Shown one piece after another: positions 49,071 to 60,582 of a stretch of DNA of 64,000 nucleotides. This stretch comes from Crotophaga sulcirostris (Eukaryota > Chordata > Aves > Cuculiformes > Crotophagidae), in contig VYZB01000383.1 of assembly GCA_013397455.1 (NCBI GenBank), positions 806,764-870,763 on the forward strand. Direction: 5' to 3'. Numbering within the stretch: the first letter of the stretch is position 1; each line of letters starts with the position of its first letter. A program made the position numbers and the translations under genes. The notes under the pieces are model-generated. The model searched no databases. It saw only the letters and a list, made by a program, of their open reading frames with translations, and was not told the DNA's origin.

Positions 49071-50713
49071 AAAGCAGAGCCTGTGTGCCCTCAGGACCTG
49101 ATTTCTCCCCATCCCCAGAAGCATTAAAAACAGAAGCATGAGGTTTATCAAAGGAGTGTGTGAAAATGTATCAGACTGTATAGTGCAGACTAAATTAATA
49201 CTAAAGGTGTATCTACCCAGTGCTCCTCCAGCTGGCCTGCCAGTGAGACAGCAACCAGGACAGCTCTACAACTGGAAGAGCAGATGGACTGTGATATTCT
49301 CATTACGAAGAACCAGACAAGGTCTTACTGCCCACAGGTCCATGAACATGTATTTCCCTAGGACTGATGCTTTATGACCTAAAATAGGCAATGCACTGGA
49401 TAAACCTGTGAAGGTGTTCCAGTCTAAAAAAGAGGATCTGTGAACCCTGGGATTTTTCCATCACTGGCCATATAAAACACTGCTGCAATAAGGAACACGA
49501 GTATTGTTAAGTCTGAATCTACAGCTTTCTTGTGATTCCTGGATTTAATTTACAGTATGCCTGCACTTTACAACATTTTTTTTTCCAGTTTTCTTTGGCT
49601 TTATTTTCCAGGTCTTTGTATTTTGATACAGAGCAGTCCACAAAGTACTTTAGAAATGGTATATCCTATGCCTTTAGAGTAAGACATACCTTAAAGATAT
49701 GAAATGAACCATCACTTCTGACTCTGTACCTCCATAGTCTTCTGCAAATATTGGGGCCACCATTCTATTTTCATTGCTGAAAACAATGGTGCTCTGAGAT
49801 CCGGCCATCCCTTCCTGCTATCAGCTTAATTAAAAGCTTCATTAAATGAACTGTTTCACTTTGTACTGAAACAAATTAGGAATACTTACATGATCAGTCA
49901 ACTGAGCAGCAGATAATGAACAGCTGAGAGACAGTAACAACCTAAATCAGTACAGCTGTTTAAAAGGCATGGGCATGACTATCTTTCAAAACTTGCCATA
50001 TCCTTCTGAAACAGATAAAAATGCACGTGCTAATAGAGATGCCCCTCCCACACCTAGATTTCCTAATTGTCCTTATGTGGTCTGCTGTAGCAACAGGGGA
50101 TCCAGGACAGACCTGAGGGCAGAAACCAGTCTCCCCTTACTGCACCCCCTTCTCAGCTGCCCCAGGTGTGGCAGAAGCACTGGGCAGGTTCCCTTTTCCT
50201 CTGAACTCCCTCTTGACAAACACATACATATTTGTCTGCAAACAGCTGTGAGGCTGATTTTGGTGTTGTCCATTTGGAAAAAAAAAAAAACTTAGGCAAA
50301 GAAATATCTCAGAGGAAGTTCTAGCAGTTTCATGAATGCTCTTGTAAATATGCTCTGGCATGAGTTGTCTGCACAACAGAGTGCACTGAATACCTGTGTC
50401 ATTCACTCAAACTGTTGACAGACTCACATGTGACTTATCTACACCATCAGCCAGCGACAGATGACAGCCAAGCAAAACCACAATGAATTACTCTCAGGCT
50501 ACTCTAAGACTGAAATTTGCCTGCATAAAAGCCTATGTGAACAATTACTTTAAGTAACAAACAAATTTATCAAAACTCAAATCCTTGTGTGAAGACAAAA
50601 ACAGAGCTATATTTGCTGAAAGTAGTTGCTTGGATTTAGATAAGGGATAAAAGAACCACAAAGAAGCTACCTGTTCAGCACAAGCCACTGATTTATGGAC
50701 ACTGTGGTCTAAG
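49071..50713. other. Unique non-coding DNA
   Basis: Contains a run of 13 A at 50278-50290. The plus-strand frame at 49969-50295 (108 codons) overlaps minus-strand frames and runs into this A tract. It is not supported as a gene. Confidence 0.4.
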
Positions 50714-50927
50714 CACAGTATCACAAGATTGGACAGGACCTCTGAGATCATCGAGTCCAACCTAGAACCCAACACCAACACCAACCCAGCATCTAAACCC
50801 TGGCACTGAGTGTCTCAGCCAATCTCCTCTTAAACACCTCCAGGGTTGACAACTCCACCACCTCCCCGGGCAGCGCATTCCAATGGCCAATCACCCTTTC
50901 AGGGAAGAACTTTTTCCTAATATCAAG
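50714..50927 (-). mobile_element. CR1 LINE, 3' end, 5'-truncated (copy C)
   Basis: The 3' tail (cacagtatcacaag) is at the left. The conserved 3' block and the ccaacaccaacaccaaccca block follow. The minus strand still encodes an intact ORF2 C-terminus, [20 protein letters not shown] to a stop after LSARV, at about 50793-50925. This lets a 143-codon frame (50793-51224) run from unrelated flanking DNA into the element; only its C-terminal ~44 residues are CR1. The match ends at atcaag, 50927. Copy D lies 413 bp to the right in the opposite orientation. Confidence 0.93.
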
Positions 50928-51340
50928 CAATACGTTACGTTTCCTAAAAGGGCCATCTCGCCTGACTACCAAAGCAGGCAATATGAGCTGACACCACACA
51001 TAAGAAGATATTCTCTGTATGTACCTACAGATGCATACGGTAATCTTTAACACAAATCCACCACAGGTGAATAGGAAAGAATCTGAAACAAACTCCCACT
51101 TATTTCTAAACCAGGAAATCAGACTAAAATTCCTCAATGGGGTTTGGGTTTTCTGTTTAAGTTTGTTTTGTTTTCCAGAGGAAGAAAATCTGTGCTCCCA
51201 GGATAAGGTGATGCTGTATGCCAAATATCAGCATGGAGCACATTTTTTGCAGCCAGCTCCTAAATCCATGAATAAAGAAAAGGGCTTAGCGGAAATACGG
51301 ATAGAAGTTTAACCACAGTGGGCCAGAGTTCTCAGGTTAC
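50928..51340. other. Spacer between inverted CR1 copies
   Basis: Unique sequence of about 410 bp. In a transcript from either strand it would form the loop of the fold-back made by the flanking CR1 copies. The frames crossing it have no recognisable domain. Confidence 0.6.
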
Positions 51341-51614
51341 CAGTGAAAGAACTAGAGGACATGGACTCAAGTTTCATCAGGGAAAGTTTAGGCTTGATAT
51401 TAGGAAAAAGTTCTTCCCTGAAAGGGTGATTGGCCATTGGAATGCGCTGCCCAGGGAGGTGGTGGAGTCGCCAACCCTGGAGGTGTTTAAGAGGAGATTG
51501 GCTGAGGCACTCAGTGCCAGGGTTTAGATGCTGGGTTGGTGTTGGTGTTGGGTTCTAGGTTGGACACGATGATCTCAGAGGTCCTCTCCAACCTTGTGAT
51601 ACTGTGATACTGTG
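51341..51614 (+). mobile_element. CR1 LINE, 3' end (copy D, longest of the young copies)
   Basis: Sense orientation. The left end retains [20 protein letters not shown] in frame, continuing through [20 protein letters not shown] to the stop after LSARV (51527), so the ORF2 C-terminus is intact. The 3' UTR follows: gggttggtgttggtgttggg, ggttggacacgatgatctca, gaggtcctctccaacc. The tail is ttgtgatactgtgatactgtg-like, that is about two to three ATACTGTG octamers, ending at about 51614. It is about 50 bp longer at the 5' side than copies A, B, C and E. It differs from copy C at only a few positions over ~215 bp. Confidence 0.95.
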
Positions 51615-51634
51615 TGAAAGTTAGCCTTGTGTAG

Positions 51635-51705
51635 GTGCAGGCAACTCCACTGGTGTTAATGGACTTACACCAAGGCTAAAGTTGGCCCAGTGCCTCCAGC
51701 TGGCA
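51635..51705 (+). repeat. Ancient amniote repeat motif
   Basis: The phrases caactccactggtgttaatg, gacttacaccaaggctaaag and ttggcccagtgc match the common 'actccattggtttcaatgg' + 'agttacaccagggatgaa' + 'tttggcccag' repeat. Confidence 0.6.
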
Positions 51706-52239
51706 CAGCTAAAACCTGCAGGCACGACACGGAAAGACGACGCTTCCCCCTGAACCTGTTGGGATTTGTGTCCATCAGAATGGATTGCATCAGTTCCTTC
51801 AAGAACGAGCACCTGCGGATTCACTCATGATCAGCTCTAAAGAAACCCGATCCCAGCTTTTCATGGGGCAGCGGTTATGGATTGCAGTGCTCCTAGTGAA
51901 TTGTAAAGCTTGAGGGATGATAATGTGCCCCTCACCGGCGGAAACTTCCACCAGGCCTCCTTCTGCACACAGTGCTGTGCTTTGTTTTTGTTTTAAGAGA
52001 AAGACCACACAGGGATTTTGACATCCTGTAAATGGAAAGCTGTAGCTGGTTTCTAAACGTGATGAATCCAGTCCTGGGGGCCTTTAGCTTCAGCAGGGAA
52101 TGAATGATCAAGCTCAGGGAAAACAATGGTGCATTATCAAATTAATTTCACAGTGCAGATCACGTGAGGTTCCCCAGAGCCTTTCCAATGCCAAAACACA
52201 ATCCGATTGCGTAGATCAGCAGTGCAACTGCTGTCATCA
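51706..52239. other. Unique sequence inside a repeat nest
   Basis: No gene. Contains CpG words (accggcggaaacttc near 51936) and balanced composition; otherwise unremarkable. Confidence 0.4.
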
Positions 52240-52315
52240 AGGGTGAATTAACTGGCCAGACTCATCCCCTGGTGTAACCTCACTTGAATCACTGAGTAGG
52301 TCAGTGGGATCCTGC
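52240..52315 (-). repeat. Ancient amniote repeat motif, opposite orientation
   Basis: The words gactcatcccctggtgtaac and ctcacttgaatcactgagta are the reverse-complement form of the motif at 51635-51705 ('aattcatccctggtgtaac', 'tccattgaagtcaatgga'). Confidence 0.5.
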
Positions 52316-52629
52316 AACAAACAATTTTAATGTGGAATTTGACCAGCCTCAGGTTGTGCCAATAAGTGGAATTTCCAATTCATACCTACTTTAGTACATT
52401 CACTAAGATTGCATAGAATCCTGCTCTGATGAGGAGCTCCACGCAGGCATACATTTTGTCCATATGGAGTCCCCACTGCTTTGAAGTAAACCATGCTTGC
52501 TCCAATTTCACTAATGGAATGACAGTGCGTCGCAGCAGGCGACCTCCGAATCCTACACACACGGGGAAGCATAAATACCCACACACAGCCTGACCCAGAC
52601 TGCATCTGTATCATAATCAAATTGAAAGC

Positions 52630-52680
52630 GATTTAGGCCACAGTCCTGCAAAGGATTCTGCATGGGCACATCTAGAAAAG
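52630..52680. repeat. Ancient amniote repeat motif
   Basis: The words ccacagtcctgcaaaggatt and ctgcatgggcacatct resemble the 'cttgatcctgcaaagtact' + 'cacatgggcagac' unit of the same repeat group. A weaker trace lies at 52445-52510 (gtccatatggagtccccact). Confidence 0.4.
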
Positions 52681-53329
52681 TATCTGCTGAAACATTTGTT
52701 GAAAATCTGTCCTGAGCAAAGCAGCTTTATCTTGGCAAACCCTGAGTATCTTGACGAATGCATACAGCGAAATAGTTCAGCACAGCACAAGATCTTGCAA
52801 CACTGTGGAAACCAAAATGACAGGTATGTTAGGGATTTAATTAAAGGCATTCAGAGTTAAATGTGTGGTCTGATACCATGAGCTTAAAGATGAAAACTTT
52901 CTGACTGCAACTTCTGTAGCTTCATTGCAGCCTAAGTCCTTGCAGATGATGCAGACACTCAGCAACTAAATTGCAGCCCAAGTTCTACACTTCACACACT
53001 TTTGATTTCTTGCTAAGTTCTAATGAAAGGTGATGCTGATTCACCTTCCAAAAAAAATTGGTGATACAGAAGGGAACAGTGATATCATACATGATATAGC
53101 AGGCATGGAGCAAGAAATTTAATAATGCAAAGGTTAAGATCATGTATTTAAAAAACAGCAAGAATATTGAGGATATCACTGGCTAGGAAGAGGAAGGTGA
53201 AGCCCTGAGTTTGTAATTCCATTCATGAGCACCTGAGCCATCAACAGAGCATAGTTGTTAAGAAGACAAACGAAACCACATCATTGTATTAAAATACATT
53301 TTTCTAGCAGAGGTGGGAAAGCATTAATG
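52681..53329. other. Unique non-coding DNA
   Basis: AT-rich; no gene or repeat recognised. Confidence 0.4.
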
Positions 53330-53600
53330 GGCCTGTGCAGTACAGTTCTGTCCTGTACCCAAATAAGAGGAATTCAGACTTGAGTAGGTCCAGAGAAAAG
53401 CTCCTCATGCTATCAGACACTTTATGAATCTCATGAGCTCAGACTGTTTAGCCTTGTAAAACAAAAGCTTGAGAGGGGAGATGATTACTGACTGTAAATA
53501 TATCAGGTGTAAAAGAGCTATTAATGTTAAAAGAAAGTGTTCTTACCAGAAAATAAATGATATAATCTGTCTCTGAATAGAATTAGCATAACACCGTAGA
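53330..53600 (+). mobile_element. Ancient CR1 LINE fragment (pol 3' region)
   Basis: Word order follows CR1 pol downstream of the RT core: gcagtacagttctgtcctgt ('ctgtgtccagttctggtc'), aagaggaattcagacttgag ('aggaattcagactgaa'), gtccagagaaaagctcctca ('gtccagagaagagc'), agactgtttagccttgtaaa ('gcatgtttagtcttgaga') and gcttgagaggggagatgatt ('ctgaagggggacatgat'). It is heavily mutated with no long open frame, and clearly older than copies A-E. Confidence 0.7.
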
Positions 53601-56600
53601 AAATATTTCTGATTATCAAAGGATTGAGTTTCTTTAACAGATTTCCAATGAGAATAGTGAGGACAAGACACCTATGTGCTTTAAAAATGGATCTTGCTAG
53701 ATGTATTAAGGACTGCACAACACACCATCTCTCAAGAGCAGCAAGCAGAGTCAGTAATCTGGGAACGTCATCCCAGTCCTGTATCTCTGTGGGGTTCTTC
53801 AGACTCCACAGCCCTGGTGAGGAACCAAGGTCCCACTGTGCTTGGCACCATTCATGGGCTTATCACAAAATTTTGGACTGTCACCACACTGCAGTTTTTC
53901 TGTGTCTCGTCTTGCCTGATAGATTCAAAGGACATTTAACTTAAAAATGAATAAAACAGTCTGACCAAAACTTGAGTCAAGACTACAGGATCTGAGGAGA
54001 GAAGAGTTGGAGAAGACCAGCAGCTGAAGAAAAGACTTCAAAAAAGGAATGTTACTGCAGGGCAAATAAAAACGTAGATTGTAGTACAACTACAGTCTAA
54101 GCAATAGCTACGCCTAGACAAAAAAAAAATACAACAGTAAACCTTGTGGTAGCTTGTTACCACTTGTCAGATTAACATAAAAATTAACTCTCTGAGTGCT
54201 CCTAGCCCATTGCAAATGAAAAGCGAAGGATGTTAACCTAAACAAAACAGCCTCCAGAAAGATTCTGGAGATGAGCAGCTGGAGTGATAATATCTTACTC
54301 CAGCTCAACTCCAGCTACAACAACACATTTGATGGCAGGCTCCACCACACAGAGAATCAGCCACCAAAGAGTAAATCATCACACTGTGCTCCCACTACAT
54401 AAGCAGTCACAACAGCATACTGCAGGCAGCTGCAGCAATAAGCCTTCCCCAACACTTATAAATTCTATATGGTACATGTATTTGGGGGTGTAATGCATAA
54501 TTTGCATGACATATTTAGAAAGCTCTAATTAATTTTGTGATCGATGCTCTAAAACTACTGAGTGAAGTTAAGATTTTTTTTTTTAATTGCTAAATTACAT
54601 TTGTGAATTAACTCAAGCAGGGCTGAGTAATCACCACTTCATATTCATATACAATTCATTCAGTTCAATTAAGTTCTGCTTTATAATGAAGAGAACAGCC
54701 AAACAAAATGCTATTGCAAGAATCTGGATGACAACTAATAACATTTACAAAAGAATAAGAAAAACGGTATATTTTCTTGAAACCTTTGAAAGAAAATAAA
54801 CCTGAGATTTATTAAGGAGGCAAGATACGTACTATTCCTGGTAGAATTATCTCAGGCTCCAGTGATGATGTATTTTGTGAACTATCCCTAGGAGACAGTC
54901 CACCCTTCCCAGCAATATACTCAGGTCTAGAGTGGAAAACAGTACCTGTTTAACAGCTTATCATACAGAGGCACAAATATTTTAGGAAGGAAGATAAGGA
55001 ATACTATAATCAATTGAAATGCTATGGAGAATTACATGCAGACATAAATACAAGTTATCTTGAATATTCTTTGCATAGAGAACAACCGGAACTCTTCCTC
55101 CTGGAGGCTAAATATACCTCATGTCTTGTTTGGGTTTTCCCTTACTACCTACCACTACGGTAGGAGAGAATTAGTGAAAAAAAAAAAATAACACCACCAT
55201 TGGCATCAAGGATTGAGAGAGATCAACTGAATTTTTAGAGCAAAAAAATATACATTATTTTCTGCTGGTTGGTGACCTTACTTGTTACAAGTCAGAGGAG
55301 GGTAATTTAGAGGAGAGGAGCTGGCTGATAAGCCAAAAGTGAATATGGATCCATATTCTCCACACTCATCAATCCTAGTTCTTTGTACAAATTTCTCAAT
55401 AGAGCCTCTCTCCTAGTGTAAAAGCTCAGGAAAATCAATCAATATCTTACTTTTGTTATTAGCCACACACACATGCAACCCAGTCGAGGCTGCCTTGGTC
55501 CCCTTGGTGACGTTGCTTAGAGCCTGCTCACACACAAGCCCAACACACCTTTCTCTGGAGATTTATTCTCCTCTGTAACTCACCATGGCAGCAAGATTAC
55601 AAATCGTTGCAATTTGCAACGTGCCCAAGACTCAGGGGCTCAAAAGCAAAGCACCAAGCTATGAAACAGATGGATCCTGACCATGATAAGGCAGTTTGGA
55701 TATCAGAATTACTTCTTACCTTAAAGATAATGACTCCAGCAGCATCCTGCCCTTTAGCAGAGGAACTCAGCACATGATTCTTGATTATCACCCTCAGTTC
55801 TGCACTGAGGATCTGGTCAGATCTGACTCTTCCCTGTTTGTGAGAACACAGACCGCTACACCCCAGGTTGAGATCTGCAGAATGCTCATCACATGCTCTC
55901 TAGGCCGTGACACAACAAGAAATGCTTTTCAACACCATCAGCAGAGGTGATGCTGCCACGAATTCCTGGCGCCAGCGGTTTCTCTGTACACACGCTGACA
56001 GATGCAACCACTGTTGATCTACCCGCGTGCTCTCCACCTTTGAGAAGTCCACATGAAAAAGACAAAACCTTTCACCCATCCATCTTTCTCAATTTGCCAG
56101 GCACACCAAGAGGAAGAGCACAAAGCAATGCTAACTGACTGGAGAGTAGATGAGCACCGGCGCATTGTGCTGCTCGGGCAGCACAGTCAATTCCTGCAGC
56201 AGACACTCATCTGATCAAAAGTGGTTCTGCTGGCAATTTACTTTTCTTGATCCCACAGAAAAAGAGTTTTAGTCTCCGTTTTAAGCTTGACTTCCATTTG
56301 CTGCCCTCAGGAAAATCAAGGCCAGATAAATGATTTTCAAAGACAAGACAGTTTCTTTTCTTTTTTTTTTTTTTGAGATTCAGAAAATGATTTTGTCTTG
56401 ATGAATAATACAGGCTCTATTCGTTTAACTTAACTCAGAGCTACAAAGCACCTCTGCTCTCTCCAGGTAACCAAGGACACATGCATTTTTAACACACCTG
56501 TCTCAAAATGAGCTTGCAGGGCAGGCAGTCAAAAAATCCATCCTGTAACTTGGATAATGAGATATGGAGCCATTCAAAACCACTCAATATGCAGCTCAGT

Positions 56601-57888
56601 GCTGCCACTTCTACAGATTCACTTTATTAAGGAGGGCTACATTGTAAAGCATTTCTCTCTTTTTTTGGAGGAGGGGGAAAGTTAAGCAAAAACCAGTAGT
56701 TTTAGATGCATCACATACTCCACAGAAACCCAAGACTTCTCCAGAAAGTATAGAGACATATCACTGGTTACTCCACAACATCAAAACACAGATAGTTTAA
56801 CCAGAGGAAGCTACAGTTTGCTGGAGCTAACATCAATATTGACTTGACATGACCCTTTCTCTCTCATTTCTAATTTCCTCCTTGCACCCACACACCAAAT
56901 TTCTCCTCTCCACACTTTAACCACTTGTGCTTTTGACATCACATCTCAGCGTGTTCCTACATCACCCAACATCTCCACCATTTGGTTTCCAAGCAAGGCA
57001 AATAATCCAGCCCCACATAAAAGGAACAATTAGGTGCAGTCTGAAAACTGCACAGATTTCAGTAATGGAAGACGGCGAGGAACAAGCAAGGTCTTATTGC
57101 CAAACAGTGAGGAAAATTAATGAGGCTTTCAAATGCCCAACTGGCAGTGTCAGTGCGTTAGAAGAATGTAAAAGAGGGGAAAGGACCATCTGCCTGCCAA
57201 CTACGAGTACTCTCTGGCTGGTGCTAAAAACTCCACTGACTGCTGGGCTTCAAAATTCAGGTATTAAAGTTTAAGGGATGTGTTCAAGACTTATGAAATG
57301 AATGTGATTTACACCAAAAGACACAGCCAGCGAGGCTTTTTATCCTCTCTTACTTCTACTGGTATTTTTCCTCTAAATGGATTCTCTGGGTCTTTGGCCA
57401 CCGGTAAAATTTCAGGCTTCCGAAAAAGAATCCTTTTTAAGTTACAGTGAATCATAAAATATATGAAACAGGAATTGATGTATAATTCCAAATTGCTGCT
57501 TGGTCACTGAGCTGAAATAAAAGAATATGGTAGCCTAATAATCAAAGTAAATGATGGCAAGGATAGTCTAAAAAGGAGCTCTATGTCCAGATTCAGATCT
57601 GACACAGCCAAAAGGAAGGGTTCCTCTAGGTTTTGGTGGTAGATGAACCTGCATGATAAGACACCATTTGACACACTAGTGATTAGTGTTCGGTTTCTGA
57701 AGGTTTTACAATAGCATCTACAAGTGACATTACCCCTAACTCACAGCTGGGAAGACTGAAGTGTCCCATCTACATTTGCGCCGTATATCCCACGCACACA
57801 ACCATACACATTTTGGGGAAAGCAACCTGTACCTTTCATGCATCAACCTCCATCCAGAAACTATCCTGACGTTTTCTTACAAGCAAAA
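53601..57888. other. Long non-coding stretch with a strong CNE-like part
   Basis: The 54480-54790 part contains an octamer ATTTGCAT (54500-54507) beside taatgcataa, then ctctaattaattttgtgatc and gctaaattacatttgtgaat. The density of homeodomain/POU-like words and the lack of repeats resemble developmental enhancers. The 56150-56345 and 57000-57250 parts look similar but weaker. Homopolymers: 10 A near 54120, 12 A at 55177-55188, 14 T at 56361-56374. No coding exon recognised. Confidence 0.45.
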
Positions 57889-58110
57889 TCACAGCATCAC
57901 AAAGTTGGAAAGGACCTCTGAGATCATCGAGTCCAACCTAGAACCCAACACCAACACCAACCCAGCATCTAAACCCTGGCACTGAGTGCCTCAGCCAATC
58001 TCCCCTTAAACACCTCCAGGGTTGGCGACTCCACCACCTCCCTGGGCAGCGCATTCCAATGGCCAATCACCCTTTCAGGGAAGAACTTTTTCCTAATATC
58101 AAGCCTAAAC
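57889..58110 (-). mobile_element. CR1 LINE, 3' end, 5'-truncated (copy E)
   Basis: Starts on the plus strand with the tail atcacagcatcacaaagttg. It then matches copies B and C almost base for base through ggcgactccaccacctccct and gcgcattccaatggccaatc to cctaatatcaagcctaaac, where similarity to copy D also ends. ORF2 C-terminal codons are included on the minus strand. The tail octamer is of the ATACTGTG type with a mutated position (gcatcac). Confidence 0.93.
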
Positions 58111-58537
58111 CACTTTCGGCTACCACACAGGCAGGCATTAACATTCACAATAAAAAGGGGGAATTAGTGGCTTCCCACTGCATGGACTCATCTTGCTACG
58201 AGACTGTGGTGCCACATTTTCAAACGCATGCAGAGCTACAGTTTTACTCAGAGCACATAAGATACACAAGTGGTTTTATCAAAGGACATGCTGGAGTTAG
58301 AGCTGAGCATGAATCAGTGGCACTGCAAGACGAACATCTCCAAAGAGGAACTTGAAGCAGCACAAACAGCAGTTTCTAAGAATGAAGCTTACACTGAACA
58401 TTGATCAGTGATGTAACATATGATAACAACAGAGCCACCTACAAACACTGGAAAAGTGTAAAAATCAAAAAAAGGTTAGTAGGGAGAAGGGAATTAAGGA
58501 AAGCTTAGGCCAGCTGTTAGAGCTCACTACTGGTCAA
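58111..58537. other. Unique non-coding DNA
   Basis: The plus-strand frame at 58059-58355 (98 codons) begins inside copy E in a non-coding orientation and continues into unrelated DNA. I see no gene here. Confidence 0.45.
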
Positions 58538-58650
58538 TGGTAGCTTTCCCAAGGGAAGCAATAGAAGCTTAGTTATTTAAAGCCACGAGGAGGAAATGCA
58601 TTGTAGGGAACAATCCCACATTAGCAAAGGATGAACTGGATACACTGCCA
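58538..58650 (+). mobile_element. Ancient CR1-like 3' end
   Basis: The words gtagctttcccaagggaagc, agttatttaaagccacgagg, tgcattgtagggaacaatcc and acattagcaaaggatgaact match an old amniote CR1 3' end in order: 'cttcccaagggaagtggtgg', 'gggacctttaaaactagatt', 'atgtagggaacaatcctgc', 'attggcaggaggttggact'. Confidence 0.65.
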
Positions 58651-60582
58651 GCTCTTTTGCAGTTCTAATTGGCTTAGGATTTACTAACAGTTCTTCTTTG
58701 GGTCAAAAAGTCCAAATATCCCCACCATTCTGCTTACTACACTCCACAAATATTTGTTACACAACAGACAGAGAGCACAAGTTCTCCCTTACAATACCCT
58801 GTACCTATCACCTTCTAATTGCTGAATTATCATGCAGCAAAGCCTTTTCACCACAGAGGTTTTACTTTGAAAAGGACGGTGAGGTTCACTTTAACTAGAA
58901 CTTCTTGTACTTAGCAAAACAACAGAGCAGTTGCACCATGCTTCTCCTAGACAGAGCGTGCCTGGAAGCTGTGCCTGGATGAAGAAAACAAGTTGTGATT
59001 AAGATCTGCTGAGATACCTGGAGCAATTCAGGGCTCTGTCTGCAAACAAGGTTTGCCTTCCTAGCAGCTGTAATGCATTTTCAGCTCTCAGGGTCCAAAC
59101 TTCAAGACACCTTGCATCAGCCAGACTAGGTGGAACAGCAGCCCATGGCACATCTCATACTACTCTGGAAGACACAAGACAAACAAAAGACAAAGTGAGC
59201 AATTTTATGTTCAGGCAGAACAAAAGATGTGCTAAGAGTTGGAAGAAGCCAGTGGTGGGCTTACAAGGACAAGCATTTGTGAAAGGGCATTTGCCCAGGT
59301 GTGGAACACAACGAACTTGCTCTCATTCTAGAATTAAAAGCCTAGGTGGGTTCCCAGAGATGGAACAAAGACAGGGAAAAGGAATAAAAGGAAGTTTGTT
59401 AAGGATTGAACTATCAGCTAGAAACTGCCCATGTTCAAGGGGTGCATATGGGATTCAGAAGAGAAGCCAAGCATGAGGAGGAAAGGAGCAGGGATTGCAT
59501 AAGGGCACTTTTTATTATACCTGGTTTTCTGACTCCTATTCTGCCCGAGATGACAGAGCTAACGGGTTAGAAATCCTCTGAAAATCCTATTTCTTTTATC
59601 TATCACACACCCCATGACAGATAAATTGTCCAGAATGAGCTGAGATCTAGAAATACAAGAACAGAGAATTGGAAAAGACCACAAGAGCAACCAGGTTTTA
59701 AGCCCTGCTCATTTATGGTGGTGGTGAAAAACACTGCATCAAAGTGTCTGTGCTCAGACATCCCTAGGTTAGCCAGCCCGAGGTGAGGCCAGCTAAGTAG
59801 GAGAAGCTGCAGGGCGTGCAAAAGCACCAGATGTTTGCCTGCTGAATGACTAATTGTGCCCTCACCCTCAGTGAAGTGTTTGAGTGGCATGAAGAGACAC
59901 ATTCTTGGCTTCACAAACAGCTGCTGTTAGCGTTCAGCTGAAAGTGTCACCTCAAGCCTCTCTGCTTCAGCCCAAGGTTGCGGCAGCTGAAAACTCCCTG
60001 TTCCCTCCCCATCCCAACCAGCCCACCAGCCACGTGTGGAGGCGGCCTGGTGAAACACAAACAGCTGCAATCACTGGGTCAGGTACAGTTCTGAGGATGA
60101 AAGCAAGGGACAGCATCCCAGCACTGCAGCCTGCAGGGGCTGGGCAGGGGCTGGGAGCTGCCAGCATCTCCTGTGGGGCCGCAGAGATGCCTGCACTGCC
60201 GGGAGGGCACAGGAGCTCGCCCGTTTCCGACGGTGTAGATGGGAATCAAGAAAGGAACAGAGGTCACAGAGCAAGCAGCATGAGAAAGGCTGCAGCTCTG
60301 CCCATTTCCAGCCAAAATTTACCAGCCTGTAAGAGAAGCACCTCACTGAAGTTTGCTCTTGCTTTTGGGGGGATTTCTGACAGAGAAACAGAAGAGACCC
60401 ATCCTCCTGCATTCAGTAGAGCAGATCCGTGGCACCTAAGGACAACCTAGCACAGGAGCACTTCCTGCATCAGGAACTCATGGACTCTAGGCTACAAAAC
60501 AGTCTTCATCCTCTTCATCTTCATCCCCTTCACCAAAGAGGGCAGCCAAGGCTGAAAAGCTCCTTCTGAGAAACTATGGTAC
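58651..60582. other. Non-coding DNA; longest chance open frame of the window
   Basis: The plus-strand frame at 59905-60450 (181 codons) is the longest in the window. Its translation is Ala/Ser/Pro-rich without hydrophobic core patterns or a domain I recognise, it lies in locally GC-rich DNA (60000-60240), and overlapping minus-strand frames (60071-60412, 60079-60315) are also open. At 59655-59710, agagaattggaaaagaccac and aagagcaaccaggtttta weakly resemble an old antisense CR1 3' end. Confidence 0.4.

Noticed and set aside
50793..51224. 143-codon minus-strand open frame
   Set aside because: A chance frame in unique DNA that runs into the C-terminal codons of CR1 copy C. Only the last ~44 residues are CR1 pol.
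59905..60450. 181-codon plus-strand open frame, the longest in the window
   Set aside because: Locally GC-rich DNA with few stops, open frames on both strands, Ala/Ser/Pro-rich translation without a recognisable domain, and no supporting context.
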